Below are positions 39,801-50,755 of a stretch of 64,000 bases of DNA, piece by piece. Every line of letters begins with the position of its first letter. The stretch's first letter is position 1. Source of the stretch: Nemania diffusa. Taxonomy: Eukaryota > Ascomycota > Sordariomycetes > Xylariales > Xylariaceae. The DNA lies in the NCBI GenBank assembly GCA_038501195.1, contig JBBPUQ010000008.1:1866001-1930000 (forward strand), in the 5' to 3' direction. A program made the position numbers and the translations under genes. Under the pieces are notes generated by a model. The model worked only from the letters and a program-made list of their open reading frames with translations, made no database searches and was not told where the DNA came from.

Positions 39801-40501
39801 AAGAGGCAGGCCACTTCCATGCGATTCCAACCTCGCTCTCTCTACCTAATCATTCAGAGGCGGGTAGGTACGCCGAAGATGATCCCAACCTCTCTCTGTT
39901 CCTTACGGCATTTGGTCTAGAATTGGACTGGGCTCCGCCTGCAATACCTACCTACATACTGTACTCGCACCAGTTTATGCAGGAGGTTTGTTTCAATGCA
40001 TCAGAAGATCTGCCAAGAGACTAGATTAAACCCCCACTCCACGACTGACTGACTGTGACTGTCATGACCAGGTTACCTATCTTGTTAATGCACTCCTTTT
40101 CGCTTCTTGCATCTTGCTCTCAAGTCAATCGGCGCGAGGATTGTCTCTTGCCGTAGCGCTGTCGCTATTTTTGATTTTGATATTGATATTGCTGTTGTTG
40201 TTATTATTATCGCTACCTAGTCAACTTGAAATCAATTTATCTCATCACGCCCGTCGTTGTCACTTACCTCACGAGCTTGGGGACTACAGGGCCATGGGTC
40301 TGGTTGGCGACAGCATTACACTCTCATGCCGAGTTTGAAGGGAAAGGGAATTACGAAGTAGGCGCAGCAGTCAAGACGGCCTCGAAAGCGTCACCACCAG
40401 GTCGAACCACGAGCGAGCTTTAAGCCTATTATTTTCGGCTGTTGAAACGCCTTTTTTCGATCGGCATTGGCTGTTGAAATCGACGGCGCTCAGAAGCAAC
40501 G
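36839..40501. other. Gene-poor stretch of 3.7 kb
   Basis: No gene recognised. Noted structures: three tandem copies of CTTCGAA at 38821-38841, and CTACCTACCTAAT/GTAGGTA motifs around 39660-39740. Frames at 38122-38916 and 40114-40423 have no domain. The last several hundred bases are probably the promoter and 5' UTR of the large gene at 40502. Confidence 0.5.
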
Positions 40502-43500
40502 ATGGCTAGCGCTCGCGATACTACTTCGCGACTTCGTCAAACCCTCAATCCATTACTGACATCGACATTGGGCTTCCACAACCAAAATAATACGCCTCGA
40601 TCTGCTGTGTCAATGAGCTCACCGCATGTGCTGGGCAGCGTGACACCGGCCAGCTCGATCCAGCCATACAATCCCCAAGAATGGATTCCCTCGCCCGCCG
40701 TTGGTCCAGAAAGGACACACCAATACCCGCCACAGTCCGCCTTTCGTGACGCGCAGCCTGGTAAGCATCCATGCATCTTCCTCTTCCTTTCCCTCTATAT
40801 ATCAACATAGTATTTACTGGAGCAAAAGTTGCCGCACCAGCACCTCCGCCGCCATATTCCCCGCCGCGTAGTCAACGACCTGCCCCTATCAACTACGAGA
40901 CCCCTCCCGCCAACACGTCTGCTGTTCGTATACCATCAGGTGCGCACCGACCGTCGCCGGAACCAGCTGCTGCCCAGAACTTTCCCCCGCCACCTGGATC
41001 GGCAGAGCGGAGGGTTTCTCGCGAGAGACGATTTGGTCTATCCTCGCTCGGAAGGCGAAGGGATCGGGAACAGGTCGATTCTGTTCCTAGCCCGGACACT
41101 CGTCCATTAGCGCCTGTTCATAGGCCACAGACGTTGATGATCAATATCCCCCCAGCTATTGACCCTGCCGATAGTCTTGTGCCTGTTATACCACCTAATG
41201 CTCGTAGAGCTGCCTCGGCGAGTGCGATAGAGACGCCTATATCCGCTCGATCTCGATCAGGGTCACAGTCAAGATGGGACCCTGCTATGCCGCTCCCGCC
41301 TCCTCCACCGGGCCCGCCGCCTTCAGCGCAATCCCGCTCTCAGAGCCTGAACCGACCAAACAGCATGAACCCTCCTATTGCCTCCCCGCCCACGAGGCGA
41401 CCGCCGCCTGGAGGAATTACTGCCCTAGGACCTGTGCCCCCGACCCCGGCTAATTGGGTCGACGAAGAACACCAGCAACAGCGCGTTACAACACCGAACC
41501 AACCCGAATTAGCTGTACGAACATCTGATCTGGGCAGCACTCCAACGCAGGGTGTACCGGAATCTGCTACGGGCGCAAGCCCTAGTGGTGGCCTGAGTAG
41601 AAACGGTGCGATCCGAAGTGAAAAGACTTTGCGGGAAAGACGGAATGAAAGTCGCACTAGACATCAAAGGGCTGAGTCAAGCACGGACGCAGAGCAGCTG
41701 TCAGATATTGTGGTCCCTCCAGGCTCAAACTTATCTCGTCGATTTTCTGTCCATCGTGGAACGCCTCGCAGTGCAGGAAAGATGGTGGTTGAAGTTGCTA
41801 GGTCTCCCGATGATAATGCAGACTCACGCCATTCAACACCCCGGGCCTCGGCCGCATTGCCGCCAGAGTCGGCCACGCCACCCTTCTCACCTCATCCTCA
41901 GAAAGCCTTCCATACTGCGGAAGCTGCGCATGTCATAGCCCCGAAAGCTTTACCCACGCCACCACCGCAAAGTCGGTCGGTCTCAAGTTCATCTCACGTT
42001 CGACCAGATATGTATAGCTCGATCAACAGTGTTGCTTCTACTCCCCTAGCCTCCCAGCCTTTGGCAAAGCAAGTTGTTGTAAGCCAAACGGCTCAGCAAT
42101 TTTGCCAGGGGACGATTGAGCGTTTCCAAATCTTCGCCGAAAAAGAAGTGTCTGCAAAGACTGATGCTGACCGCGTGAAGCTATTCGCTGACTTCGTTGT
42201 TAACGAGTCGAGATTGAGACGTGAGAGATATTCATCGGCTATTGGCGCCATGGGGTCTGAGATTTTTGATCTAACAAGAGATCTATTCCGCCCCATGAAG
42301 GCGAGGCGAGACTCAAATAGCTCACAGATGAGCGACTGGACGCCTCAAATGTCCGAAACAAAATCAAATCGAAACTCTATGACGTCTCTGGTCCGCGAGC
42401 AGCATCAGCCAAACTCTGCGCCAGCGTCTGCAAATCTTCCCATGTCACCTAGCGGGCCTCCGCCGATCAATACGAATTGGACCTCGAATCAATACATGCC
42501 ATCGCTTTCGCCAATTCTTAGTATGAGCGTCAGCGCACGCGACGAAGCGGATTCCCGAGGTAGACCCGCAAGCCGATGGTGGGAGTCGGATTCCACGGGC
42601 GAGGGGAACCGGATTGAAAGGTCAAAGCGTGAATCAAAATACATGGGTGTACCGAAGGAGGCGAGAGAAGCATTGCAATGGCAAGATGCATCTGGGAGTG
42701 TCCCTGGACCTTCCGGGTCGAGCGAAGGATATCTCGCAGACGAGTACCCCCCTGAGAAGGTCGGCTGGCATGAACCACAACCGACAAAGGCATCGCATCC
42801 ATTTCGCCAATCGCTTTTATCAATCGCATCATCAGCACCCAATACGCCGAGTCCGTCCCATCTTGACGTCTCCCGGCTGGTCACACTGCCTCCCCCCTAC
42901 CCCCGCCATCACCCAGCAGTGAACAATAATCACCCGGAACTAACCTCTATCCGAACTCTCGTACGAGCGGTTAGTGATCTAACCGAAGTCGAGGCAACCA
43001 AACAAGGTTTTGTGCTAGATAGCCAGAAAATACGTGACGAAGCAGCTGAAGCAGCTAAGGCGAGGCGACAAGCGCTACGTGTCAATCTGCAGGAAGAGAT
43101 TACCGCCGGGAACATGTCGTATGCCGAAGCTGGAGCGATCGAGGCCGATACCCAAGAATCCGAAAAGGCACAGTCGAAAGAACTGGAGAAGAAGGAATTC
43201 GAGCGGTTCCAGAATGTGGTGGTTATGCCACTCAACGAGCTTCTCACTAGCCGCATTGCTAAAGCCACCGTTCTGTTTGACGAGCTTCGTTCATTGCTTT
43301 TCGTCGAGACGCAGGCGCCTAATCCCAACATGCCTCAGGAAGAAGGCGACGAACAGCCTGAACTGCTTGAAAAGCTCACGCTACTCAAGTGGATTTTTGA
43401 AGCACGCGAGACTCTGCATCGTGAAATTTACGATCTACTAAGCGACCGTAATAATCGCTATCGTGAGATGGTTATGACGCCGTATCGACTATCAGGCAAC

Positions 43501-44133
43501 GAGGAGAAGCTACGCCATGCGGAAGCCTTTTTTGCCGAGGACGCGAGTAAGCGGCAGGCGGCATTCGCAAACGAGGTGCTGCAGCGGACGCGCGAGTTTC
43601 GGGATGTGGTGGAAGAGAACGTAACACGCGGCGTTGATATGCAATTAAATGCATTCTGGGACATTGCACCGCCGTTAAAGCGCCTGCTCGACAAGATACC
43701 AGCAGCCATTGATGGACATTTCCGCATCCAGATCCCGCCCCTGGAGTTTGAGGAGAACCCGTCATATCACCAACACCCCCTACAGTACCTCTACAGCTTG
43801 TTGCTACACGCCGAGAAGAGCACTTATCAGTTTATCGAGTCCCAGACAAACCTGCTGTGTCTCCTACATGAGGTCAAAGAAGCGGTTGTAAGTGCGAGTG
43901 CCAAAGTTAGCGATGCGGAGGGTCGCGATTCCCACTCTACCGAGGGTGAGCAAAGAGGCGAGCGCGAGCGACTGACTGATGATCTGAAAGAAAAAGTTCG
44001 CGTCGTTCAGGATCAATGGGACGGTGCACTTGGGGACGGCATGCGAGGTGTGAAAGAGAGAGTTGGCGAGTGGCTTCTCTCAACCGGCGGCTGGGACGAG
44101 AGTCTGGAGGACGGTGGTGTCGGTGGTGTTTAG
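40502..44133 (+). CDS. Large proline-rich conserved fungal protein, function unknown
   Basis: Two exons, 40502-40760 and 40829-44133 (68-nt phase-1 intron, GTAAGC...AAAAG), give 1187 aa. The first half is low in complexity: Pro/Ser/Arg-rich with PAPPPPYSPPRS, PLPPPPPGPPP and similar runs that could bind SH3 or WW domains, and RRFGLSSLGRRR. A folded helical block is likely around TIERFQIFAEKEVSAKTDAD, followed by NESRLRRERYSSAIGAMGSE. The last third is rich in charged helix (ELEKKEFERFQNVVVMPLNE, EARETLHREIYDLLSDRNNR) and ends in a Gly-rich tail. No enzymatic motif, signal peptide or membrane segment is visible. Codon use is even across the long exon and there are no stops, so it is certainly a gene. 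A scaffold or cortex protein is a guess only. Confidence 0.85.
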
Positions 44134-44675
44134 ACTTCCAACGTCTACAAGAAAGACAAGGGGTGGTGCATGTTGGCATTTGGCTAGCGAGATTTTGAGT
44201 GATACCCCTTCAGTTGTTGCATTTTCATTACTTTATTATCATTTGCACAGTACCTAGGAGGAACTTTTGGGTATTTCTGATCTGAGGAAAGATGCTTTGG
44301 AGCTGCTACAAATGACGTTTTGTAGGGAATATATAGTTAAAAGAAAGAGCACTCACCTAGCTCGTGGCAGCAATGCTCGAACCATGTATAATGAAAATAA
44401 CGAGAGATGAATCGTCCGCATTTTCTCCTGACTATTTTTGACGTGCTTGCATCTATTCTCTATGGTATTGAGCCCTTGTCTATGTTGCTGGGATATTTAT
44501 TGTTGTATTTTATTATTTTACCTGTTTTTATTGCCTCCCACGTGGAGGCATAGACATTCTTAGTAATATCAGCGCCAAACTGCTTGGTTTTAGGAAGTTA
44601 AAACCTGGGTATATACAATCACTCCTTCCCTCCCAAACCGTGTCTATTCTAATTACAAACGAATACGACGAGACC
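44134..44675. other. Gap between convergent genes
   Basis: AT-rich 3' flanks of the proline-rich gene (+) and the zinc-cluster gene (-). No feature recognised. Confidence 0.4.
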
Positions 44676-46451
44676 TTAAAGCCTACCGCCTTTCGAGGCA
44701 AACCACCCCTTCGCCTCGTCGATGCCCATGCCCGAGGTCATGAGGATGCGCCCCAGCTGATCGATGTCGTCGGGCTGGGCGGCGTCGATGCGCCGCCAGA
44801 TGTTCCAGGGGTGGGCGACGAGGTGCTTCTTGTCGCGCCAGGCGACGGCGAACTGGACGGGGTCGCGGGCGTGCCAGAGGTGCGCGGAGAGCGTGAGGCT
44901 GCGGCAGAGCAGCAGGCGCGGGTCGCACTTGGCGGCGTCGGCGGCGAGGGGGGACTCCTGCATGGCGTGCCGGATGGCGGCGATGGTGGACGCGTCGGCC
45001 GACGACACGCACGAGGGCGGGTCGGCCATGGACGCGGGCGGCTCCCCGGTGGCGGCGGCCACGGCCGCGAAGGACTGGGCCATGAAGGTCGAGAAGTCGG
45101 CGCGCATGAGGCACTGCAGCTGCGTGAGCAGGAAGGCGACCAGGAGCGTCCGCCGCAGCGACTCCTGGAAGGTCCAGTCGTGGTAGAGCGCGCGGGCGGC
45201 GGTGAGCGGGTACAGGGGGATGTTGCGCGCGGGGTCGGCGGCGCTGCTGTCGCCCTCGTCGTCCTCGGACTCGTGGCGCACGAAGGCCATGAGCGCCATG
45301 GCCGAGTCGCCGAGCGCCGAGATGGTCTCCTCGGCCAGCGCGCGGGCCGCGCAGGACGAGGCGTCGTCGAAGAAGAGCATGATCTGGTACAGGATGAGCG
45401 CGTGCGTGCGCGCCATCAGGTCCGCCGCGCCCGCCGCCGGCGCGATCGGCGCCGTCACGAGCTTCTGGTAGCGCAGCTCTAGCACCCGCTGGATGACGGC
45501 CGAGTTCTTCGCGTTCTTGGCCCTGTGGAGGGCGCAGGCCCCGAGCGCGTCTGCGGGTCGTGTTAGCCTGGTGCGGGATAACTACTTTGTTTGTGATTCG
45601 GGAGTTTATAATCCTCTAGCAGATGTTTTACGTTGGGGGGATGAAAAGGGGGCGCGTATTAATAACGTACCTTCTAAACACGTAGGCATAGATTCTTGGT
45701 AGAGGGCCGGGTGACTCCAAGGCGTGCCGCCCTCGAGAACCATCTCCTCGGGTGCACGCTTAAACGTGTCCAGTGAATAGCTTAGACGCTTCTCTATCAA
45801 TTCCGAGGCTGCGCGTAGCAGCTGTATTCTTGGCAGGGAGGCGATCTGAGGTTTGGGTGACCGCAAAACTACAGGCAATGGTTCCTCTGGCTCCAGTTCC
45901 AGTCCCAGTCCCGGTGTCGGTGACATAGAGCTTAAGGTGTTGTCCATATTCACTACCTCATCGAAGAACTCGAGCCCTGGGATGGCTGGTGTGTCGAAGG
46001 CCATGGTTGGGAAAGATGTACATGCTGGATTATACGAAGACGAAGAAGGGCTTAGATCCATATTGAAATCAAAACTCGCCTCCCACGAGACCATCTCGGC
46101 CAAGGGATCTTTCATGAATTCTTGCGCTTGCGCAGCGGGACTCATCACCGCCGACGAGGAAGTAGTGTTGCTGCTGCTCCGCCTTATGCCCTCAGGGTAG
46201 GCGCAGTCGATTTTCCTCTGCGAACAGCGCAGACATGATGGCTGGCGAAGGTCACATCGCCGTTTTGCTTTGATGCACGCAGCGCACTAAAATAACCAAG
46301 TTAACAAGCGGCTCTCGCGGGCATGGTGCAGGTATGTATGGTGGGCGCAGAATGGCGTAGGTAAACAAGCATGCATACTGTAGTGATGGCTTACGGATTT
46401 CCGCCTGGGCGGCGGGTTGCCACGTTCTACAGCTGAAAGGGACGGCGGCAT
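44676..46451 (-). CDS. Zn(II)2Cys6 fungal transcription factor
   Basis: Three exons, 46395-46451, 45671-46286 and 44676-45550, give 515 aa; introns are 108 and 120 nt. The first exon encodes only 19 residues (ending PPPRRKS) and joins directly to CAACIKAKRRCDLRQPSCLR, giving a complete binuclear zinc cluster with cysteines 20, 23, 30, 37, 40 and 47. Typical of sequence-specific nuclear regulators. A serine-rich stretch and acidic segment follow (FDEVVNMDNTLSS, LELEPEEPL), possibly activating. The C-terminal half is helical with no clear fungal_trans domain, closer in style to AflR-like regulators. The last exon is very GC-rich. The start codon is inferred from the zinc cluster; a one-gene distance (1.1 kb, divergent) separates it from the secreted zincin gene, which it might control, though nothing in the sequence proves this. 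Confidence 0.88.
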
Positions 46452-47560
46452 AGTCGCCTCTGGTTGCCACGCGACAGGAATTCAAATCTCGTTGGGCCGA
46501 TGCTCAAATCCGGTTGCTCTGTTCTTTTTTACGCGACTGAGTTGTCTCAGAAGATGAATTCTTACAAGTAGTGCTCAAATTGTACTCTAATCTTGTGTTC
46601 TGCCTGACTCGGTCAGCCTTTGTCTCCTTTTCTGTCGGAGTTCCGCTGGTGAGCACGTACGAAGTAAGCACTAACAGAAATGCTGCTTGAGTCTTATAGT
46701 TATTGTTAGAGTGAATTAGGCGGAGCTCCGCCAACTAGGGGAGCATGCTGAAGGGATCCAATCAGAGGGTGAGGTAAGGCTAGTTCGCCCAGCAGACAAG
46801 TATCTATCTATCTAGAGAGCAGGCTGCCATTCCTTCTCAAACTGCTCACCAATCGCCTTTTTTACTGCTACGTATTTACAATTGACCTGCTTTCTAGCAT
46901 TGGAGTACAGTGTTGTAATTGGAGTATTATCAGTAGGTAGACAAATACCATTTAGTATCTCTAGTCTACCATGACTATTAGTGTAGGGTCTATTCATCCC
47001 CCTGAATAACTAAAATTCATAACTTTTCATGAAACTGACATGACCATTACGGAATTAGGACCTATGTGTATGTATGTAGATAGTTGGAGGTAAATTTGCC
47101 TTTTAAGGCACATACGTGAGCAGTGCATGCCCAGTCTTTCTGAGCTTTGGGCACATCGTTGTGCTACTCCGGGCAACCTCTTATCTCAATTCTTCCTTCA
47201 ATCAAAATACACCGGGACAATATACACCATCAATAACTTACGACGTACCAACTCCTTTTTCTTGGAACGGGATCGGCGAAAAGCCAAGTCCCGAATCAAG
47301 GAGGTCCTTTAGATATCTAGGTATCAGCCAAGAATGTTGACAACCTCCACAGAATAAAGAAGTGTTGAGCTGGTTCAATTCTAGATAGGAGTCGGCCTAC
47401 GATCGGGTCGTCGAAAACACCATGGCGGCGGCATTTATGAAAAGATTTCCCGGGCTTTACTTATATAATACTATGACCTGGTATTGTGCCCCTGAGAGCT
47501 GTCCTATAACGCACGCTCTCAAATAAGTCCGAGGCTTAGTAGGCAAGCCCGTTTGTCAAT
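46452..47560. other. Divergent intergenic region
   Basis: Shared upstream region of the zinc-cluster regulator (-) and the secreted zincin (+). No gene is supported; a TATA-like box lies at 47462-47470. Confidence 0.45.
47462..47470 (+). promoter_or_regulatory. Likely TATA box of the secreted zincin gene
   Basis: TATATAATA about 95 bp upstream of the start codon at 47561, at a plausible distance for a core promoter. Sequence match only. Confidence 0.45.
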
Positions 47561-49011
47561 ATGGCGTCTAAAGGCACATTCTCGGCTGCGCTCTTCCTCT
47601 CCCTCTACACGGCTCGCATCGCCGCGGTACCCCTGAATCAAGCAGCCTCAGCCACTCTGACTGCTGCAGCGCCGCCTGCTACGTTCACAGCAAACCCGAA
47701 CATAGGACCCGGCGGCAGCACTTACACGGACTCGGCACATTTCCGTGTCTACGGCGCAACCGGGAATGCCGCGACGACGTCGTTGAACCTACTCGAGGGC
47801 GCCTACGATTGCTTCGTGAACACCATCGGGTGGCGCTCGTCAGGTCTATCCTACAACTCGGCTAACGACGACGGGCCGTTCACCAAGGTCAACCTGTACT
47901 CGGTCGCGAGCCTGCCGGGCGCCGCGGGCGTCATGCACTCGGACGCCGCGACCGGCATGGCATGGCTCGAGGTGCAGCAGGCCTACGTCGCCGTCCCGGG
48001 CGTCGTCGTGCACGAATGGGGCCACGGGCTGACCTACACGGAGCGCTACTGGGTCGACCAGGGGCGCACCGGGGCGTGGTGGGAGACGGTCGCGAACTGG
48101 ATCGCCGACATGTACAAGACGTCGTCGACGTGCGCGAGCGCGCGCTCCGCGCACGGGCAGTCCGCGACGGCCACCGAGATCGACCTGCAGAAGGTCATCG
48201 GCGACTCGTTCCAAGTACTCGTCGACGGCTCCGCCGACTCGGGCAATTACTACGAGGCCTGGCCCTTCTTGTCCTACATCACGGCGAACCCGGACGGGTA
48301 CGCCGGGCTCGGTCTGACTGCCGTGCGTGACATGATCCGCCAGTATAGTAGGGGGAGCAATGAGACGCCGCTGCACTCGCTCGACCGCATCGCGACGGGC
48401 AACACGGCGCAGCAGATCGTCGCGCGTTATTGGGCCCGTATGGCATATGTTGACATCGGACACGCTACCGCCCAACAGGTCTTCCTACAACAGCGCAGCA
48501 GCATCAACTACGCCAATCTTGATGCCCAGGGTACCGCGGGAACCTATAAGGTGAAGAGTGCAAGGCAACCACGATACTTGGGTGCTAATAGTGAGTTATT
48601 CCAAGTCCTATCCCATTTATATTCCCCCGAGTAGTCGAACTCTATTTTCCATCTTATTGCAGCTGGCGTTTTGAAATCATGCATAACACAGAGATGACAA
48701 GTACTCTCTATTGACTATGCACGTTAGTTATTCCACTCAAGAAGTCCGGCTCTGTCACTGTTACGGCCAAGGTCACTGCTAGCAAAGCTTTTACGGCAAC
48801 TTTGGCTGTCCGGAACACGAGCACCGGCGCTACAAGGTACATCGACTTAGCTAGCGGCTCCGGGTCAGCTGCCGTGAGCTCTACCGAGGAGGCGAGTCTT
48901 GTTGTTGTCAACACACCAGCATCACTCATTCTATTTGACCCCTTTAGTCTCGGGAGCGATGTCCAGGCTGGGCTCGACTACACGGTGACGCTTACGGGAG
49001 CTACTGCTTAA
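47561..49011 (+). CDS. Secreted zincin-like metallopeptidase candidate (DUF6055-like)
   Basis: Two exons, 47561-48590 and 48728-49011, with a 137-nt phase-1 intron, give 437 aa. Seen: signal peptide MASKGTFSAALFLSLYTARIAA, then SAHFRVYGATGN, a zinc-binding HEWGH at residues 151-155, and GAWWETVANWIADMY whose E175 is the likely third ligand, as in gluzincins. This layout resembles fungal and bacterial proteins labelled DUF6055; peptidase activity is inferred, not known. A beta-rich C-terminal part follows the intron (IIPLKKSGSVTVTAKVTASK). The other in-frame acceptor near 48660 leads to a stop, so the acceptor at 48727 is preferred. GC is high in the first exon. The intron is bounded by 10-bp direct repeats. 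Confidence 0.8.
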
Positions 49012-49840
49012 ATGTAGAGTATAATACAGTTCTCGTAAACCATGGGCTTGGATGACTAGGGTAGTTTATTAGCAGTATGAGTACTGAAATCAAGTAATGG
49101 GATATGCAAATATGACGGTCGGTATGCATGTAGTAATCAACTTCAAAGAAATCTTTAATCGATGAATTAACTGCCACACGGCCAAGGGCTATATGCATAA
49201 GTGCCCAACAGTCTAAGACCTAACCCGCCTGTATAGAGGCTATTGGAGGAGACAGGTCATCTGGGCCTGCAACCATGTGCAAGAAAAAGCCAACAGCCCT
49301 AGAAGTACCAGATTGTATAGACTATAGCCTAGGAGCCTTGGGGTACAAATAGCACTGATTCCTCCAGACTGAAAGGAAAGAGGGAATCATGGACCTTGTT
49401 CCAAGCCCTAGATTATTAGCCTTTGTCACATTAACACAATATTAAATACTTAGCCGACCTCGTATTCTTCTCGCTCTATTCATTAGACAAGGCATGCGAA
49501 GTCGATATTGGCGTTCAATAGTAAGTTGTGCTCTCTGTAATCTCTAGGATGAATTTACAACGTTTACGTAATCATGAGCACGCCATTGAGGCTTTCTGGA
49601 GGGTGATTGTTAAGTAAACTCGGTCATGTACCTAGAGTTAGAAACACGAATTCGGGGGTTTAGACAACCCTAGTACTCAGGGCGGAAGACCGCCAAACCA
49701 AGACCCCAGGGAAGTACAGCATACTTAAAGTGAGGCATACCTAGCTGCTCAATAACTAGCATTCCGCGTCTTCTTCATATGTGGAATTCACTTGAGTGTT
49801 TAATCAGTACTTTCTATCATTAGCCCATCTCACTTTAAAC
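49012..49840. other. Intergenic stretch, no gene seen
   Basis: Between the zincin and NmrA-like genes on the same strand. No frame, RNA or repeat recognised; expected to hold a 3' UTR and a promoter. Confidence 0.4.
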
Positions 49841-50755
49841 ATGGCTCGTGCAATTTTTGTTGTTGGCGCAACTGGCACACTTGGAAAGGCCTTAGCCTTT
49901 GAGCTTAGAAAGATAGACTGGAATGTCCATGCAACAGTTCGAGACCCTACTTCTCCTGCAGCGAGAGACCTTGCAGCGGTGGGAGTTAAGCTCTTCACTG
50001 CAGACTGGGATAACGAAAAGGTGCTTCGAGATGCAATTGCTGGCTGCGACGGCCTATTCTTAAACCTCTTTCCAAGCTTCACAGACCAGGATGCCGACGC
50101 TCGACAAGGGAAAAATATACTTACCATCGCAAAGGCTGCAGGGGTCAAACACGTTATTCATTCAAGTGGAGTAACCGACATGATCGAAACTCGTTTCGAT
50201 CCCACGAGCCTCCCAGCGAAATTTCTCAACAATAAGAAGATAGTCGAAGACGCCGTCCGTGCCACGGGTTTCGAGACCTATACTATTCTGCGCCCTGCAG
50301 CGTTCATGGCTAACTGGCTTGCTCCCAAGGTGGCTATGTACCGTGGGTTGGTGGAAACAGGTATATTCACGACGGCATTGAGACCTGACACGGTGATCCC
50401 TTACGTCGATGAGTATGATGTCGCTGCGTTCTCCCTTGCGGCTTTCAAGGACCCTGTCCGGTTCCATCGCCAGGAGATTGGGGTTGCGTCTGCGACGTAT
50501 AAGACCGAAGAAATTATGAATATACTATCCAAAGCCACGGGCCGGCAAATCAAGGCTGATTACTGGTCCGACGAAGATATCGCAACGAAAGCTAAGGAAG
50601 ATATTTTTCTACAATCCCAGGTGGGCTCTCGATCGATGGCGGAATATTTTAACATGGACGACATCGCAAAATGGGGCATACCCCTCCACACGTTCGAGGA
50701 GTTTCTGGAGCGGGAGAAGGCAAGCTTGGAGCAGACCTACAGTCGAATTCAATGA
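49841..50755 (+). CDS. NmrA-like NAD(P)-binding protein
   Basis: Single exon, 304 aa. Atypical short-chain dehydrogenase related to the nitrogen regulator NmrA and isoflavone reductases; members either act as redox-sensing regulators or as reductases. Seen: N-terminal Rossmann motif IFVVGATGTLGKALAFEL (GxxGxxG), then TVRDPTSPAARDLAAVGVKL and AIAGCDGLFLNLFPS. No Tyr-x3-Lys catalytic pair is obvious, in line with the NmrA group. The ATG at 49841 is used because the upstream extension in this frame begins with GTG and has no ATG. Confidence 0.9.
   Translation: MARAIFVVGATGTLGKALAFELRKIDWNVHATVRDPTSPAARDLAAVGVKLFTADWDNEKVLRDAIAGCDGLFLNLFPSFTDQDADARQGKNILTIAKAAGVKHVIHSSGVTDMIETRFDPTSLPAKFLNNKKIVEDAVRATGFETYTILRPAAFMANWLAPKVAMYRGLVETGIFTTALRPDTVIPYVDEYDVAAFSLAAFKDPVRFHRQEIGVASATYKTEEIMNILSKATGRQIKADYWSDEDIATKAKEDIFLQSQVGSRSMAEYFNMDDIAKWGIPLHTFEEFLEREKASLEQTYSRIQ

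Noticed and set aside
40114..40338. Frame with a very hydrophobic N-terminus upstream of the large proline-rich gene
   Set aside because: The Leu/Ile run comes from a TTGATATTG/TTGTTGTT microsatellite-like stretch; more likely 5' UTR or promoter.
44640..45482. 280-codon open frame on the plus strand
   Set aside because: Antisense to the last exon of the zinc-cluster regulator, which has consistent splicing and a complete zinc motif; the mirror frame is low in complexity.
47846..48475. 209-codon minus-strand frame
   Set aside because: Antisense to the secreted zincin gene and composed of Arg/Val/Asp-rich mirror sequence.
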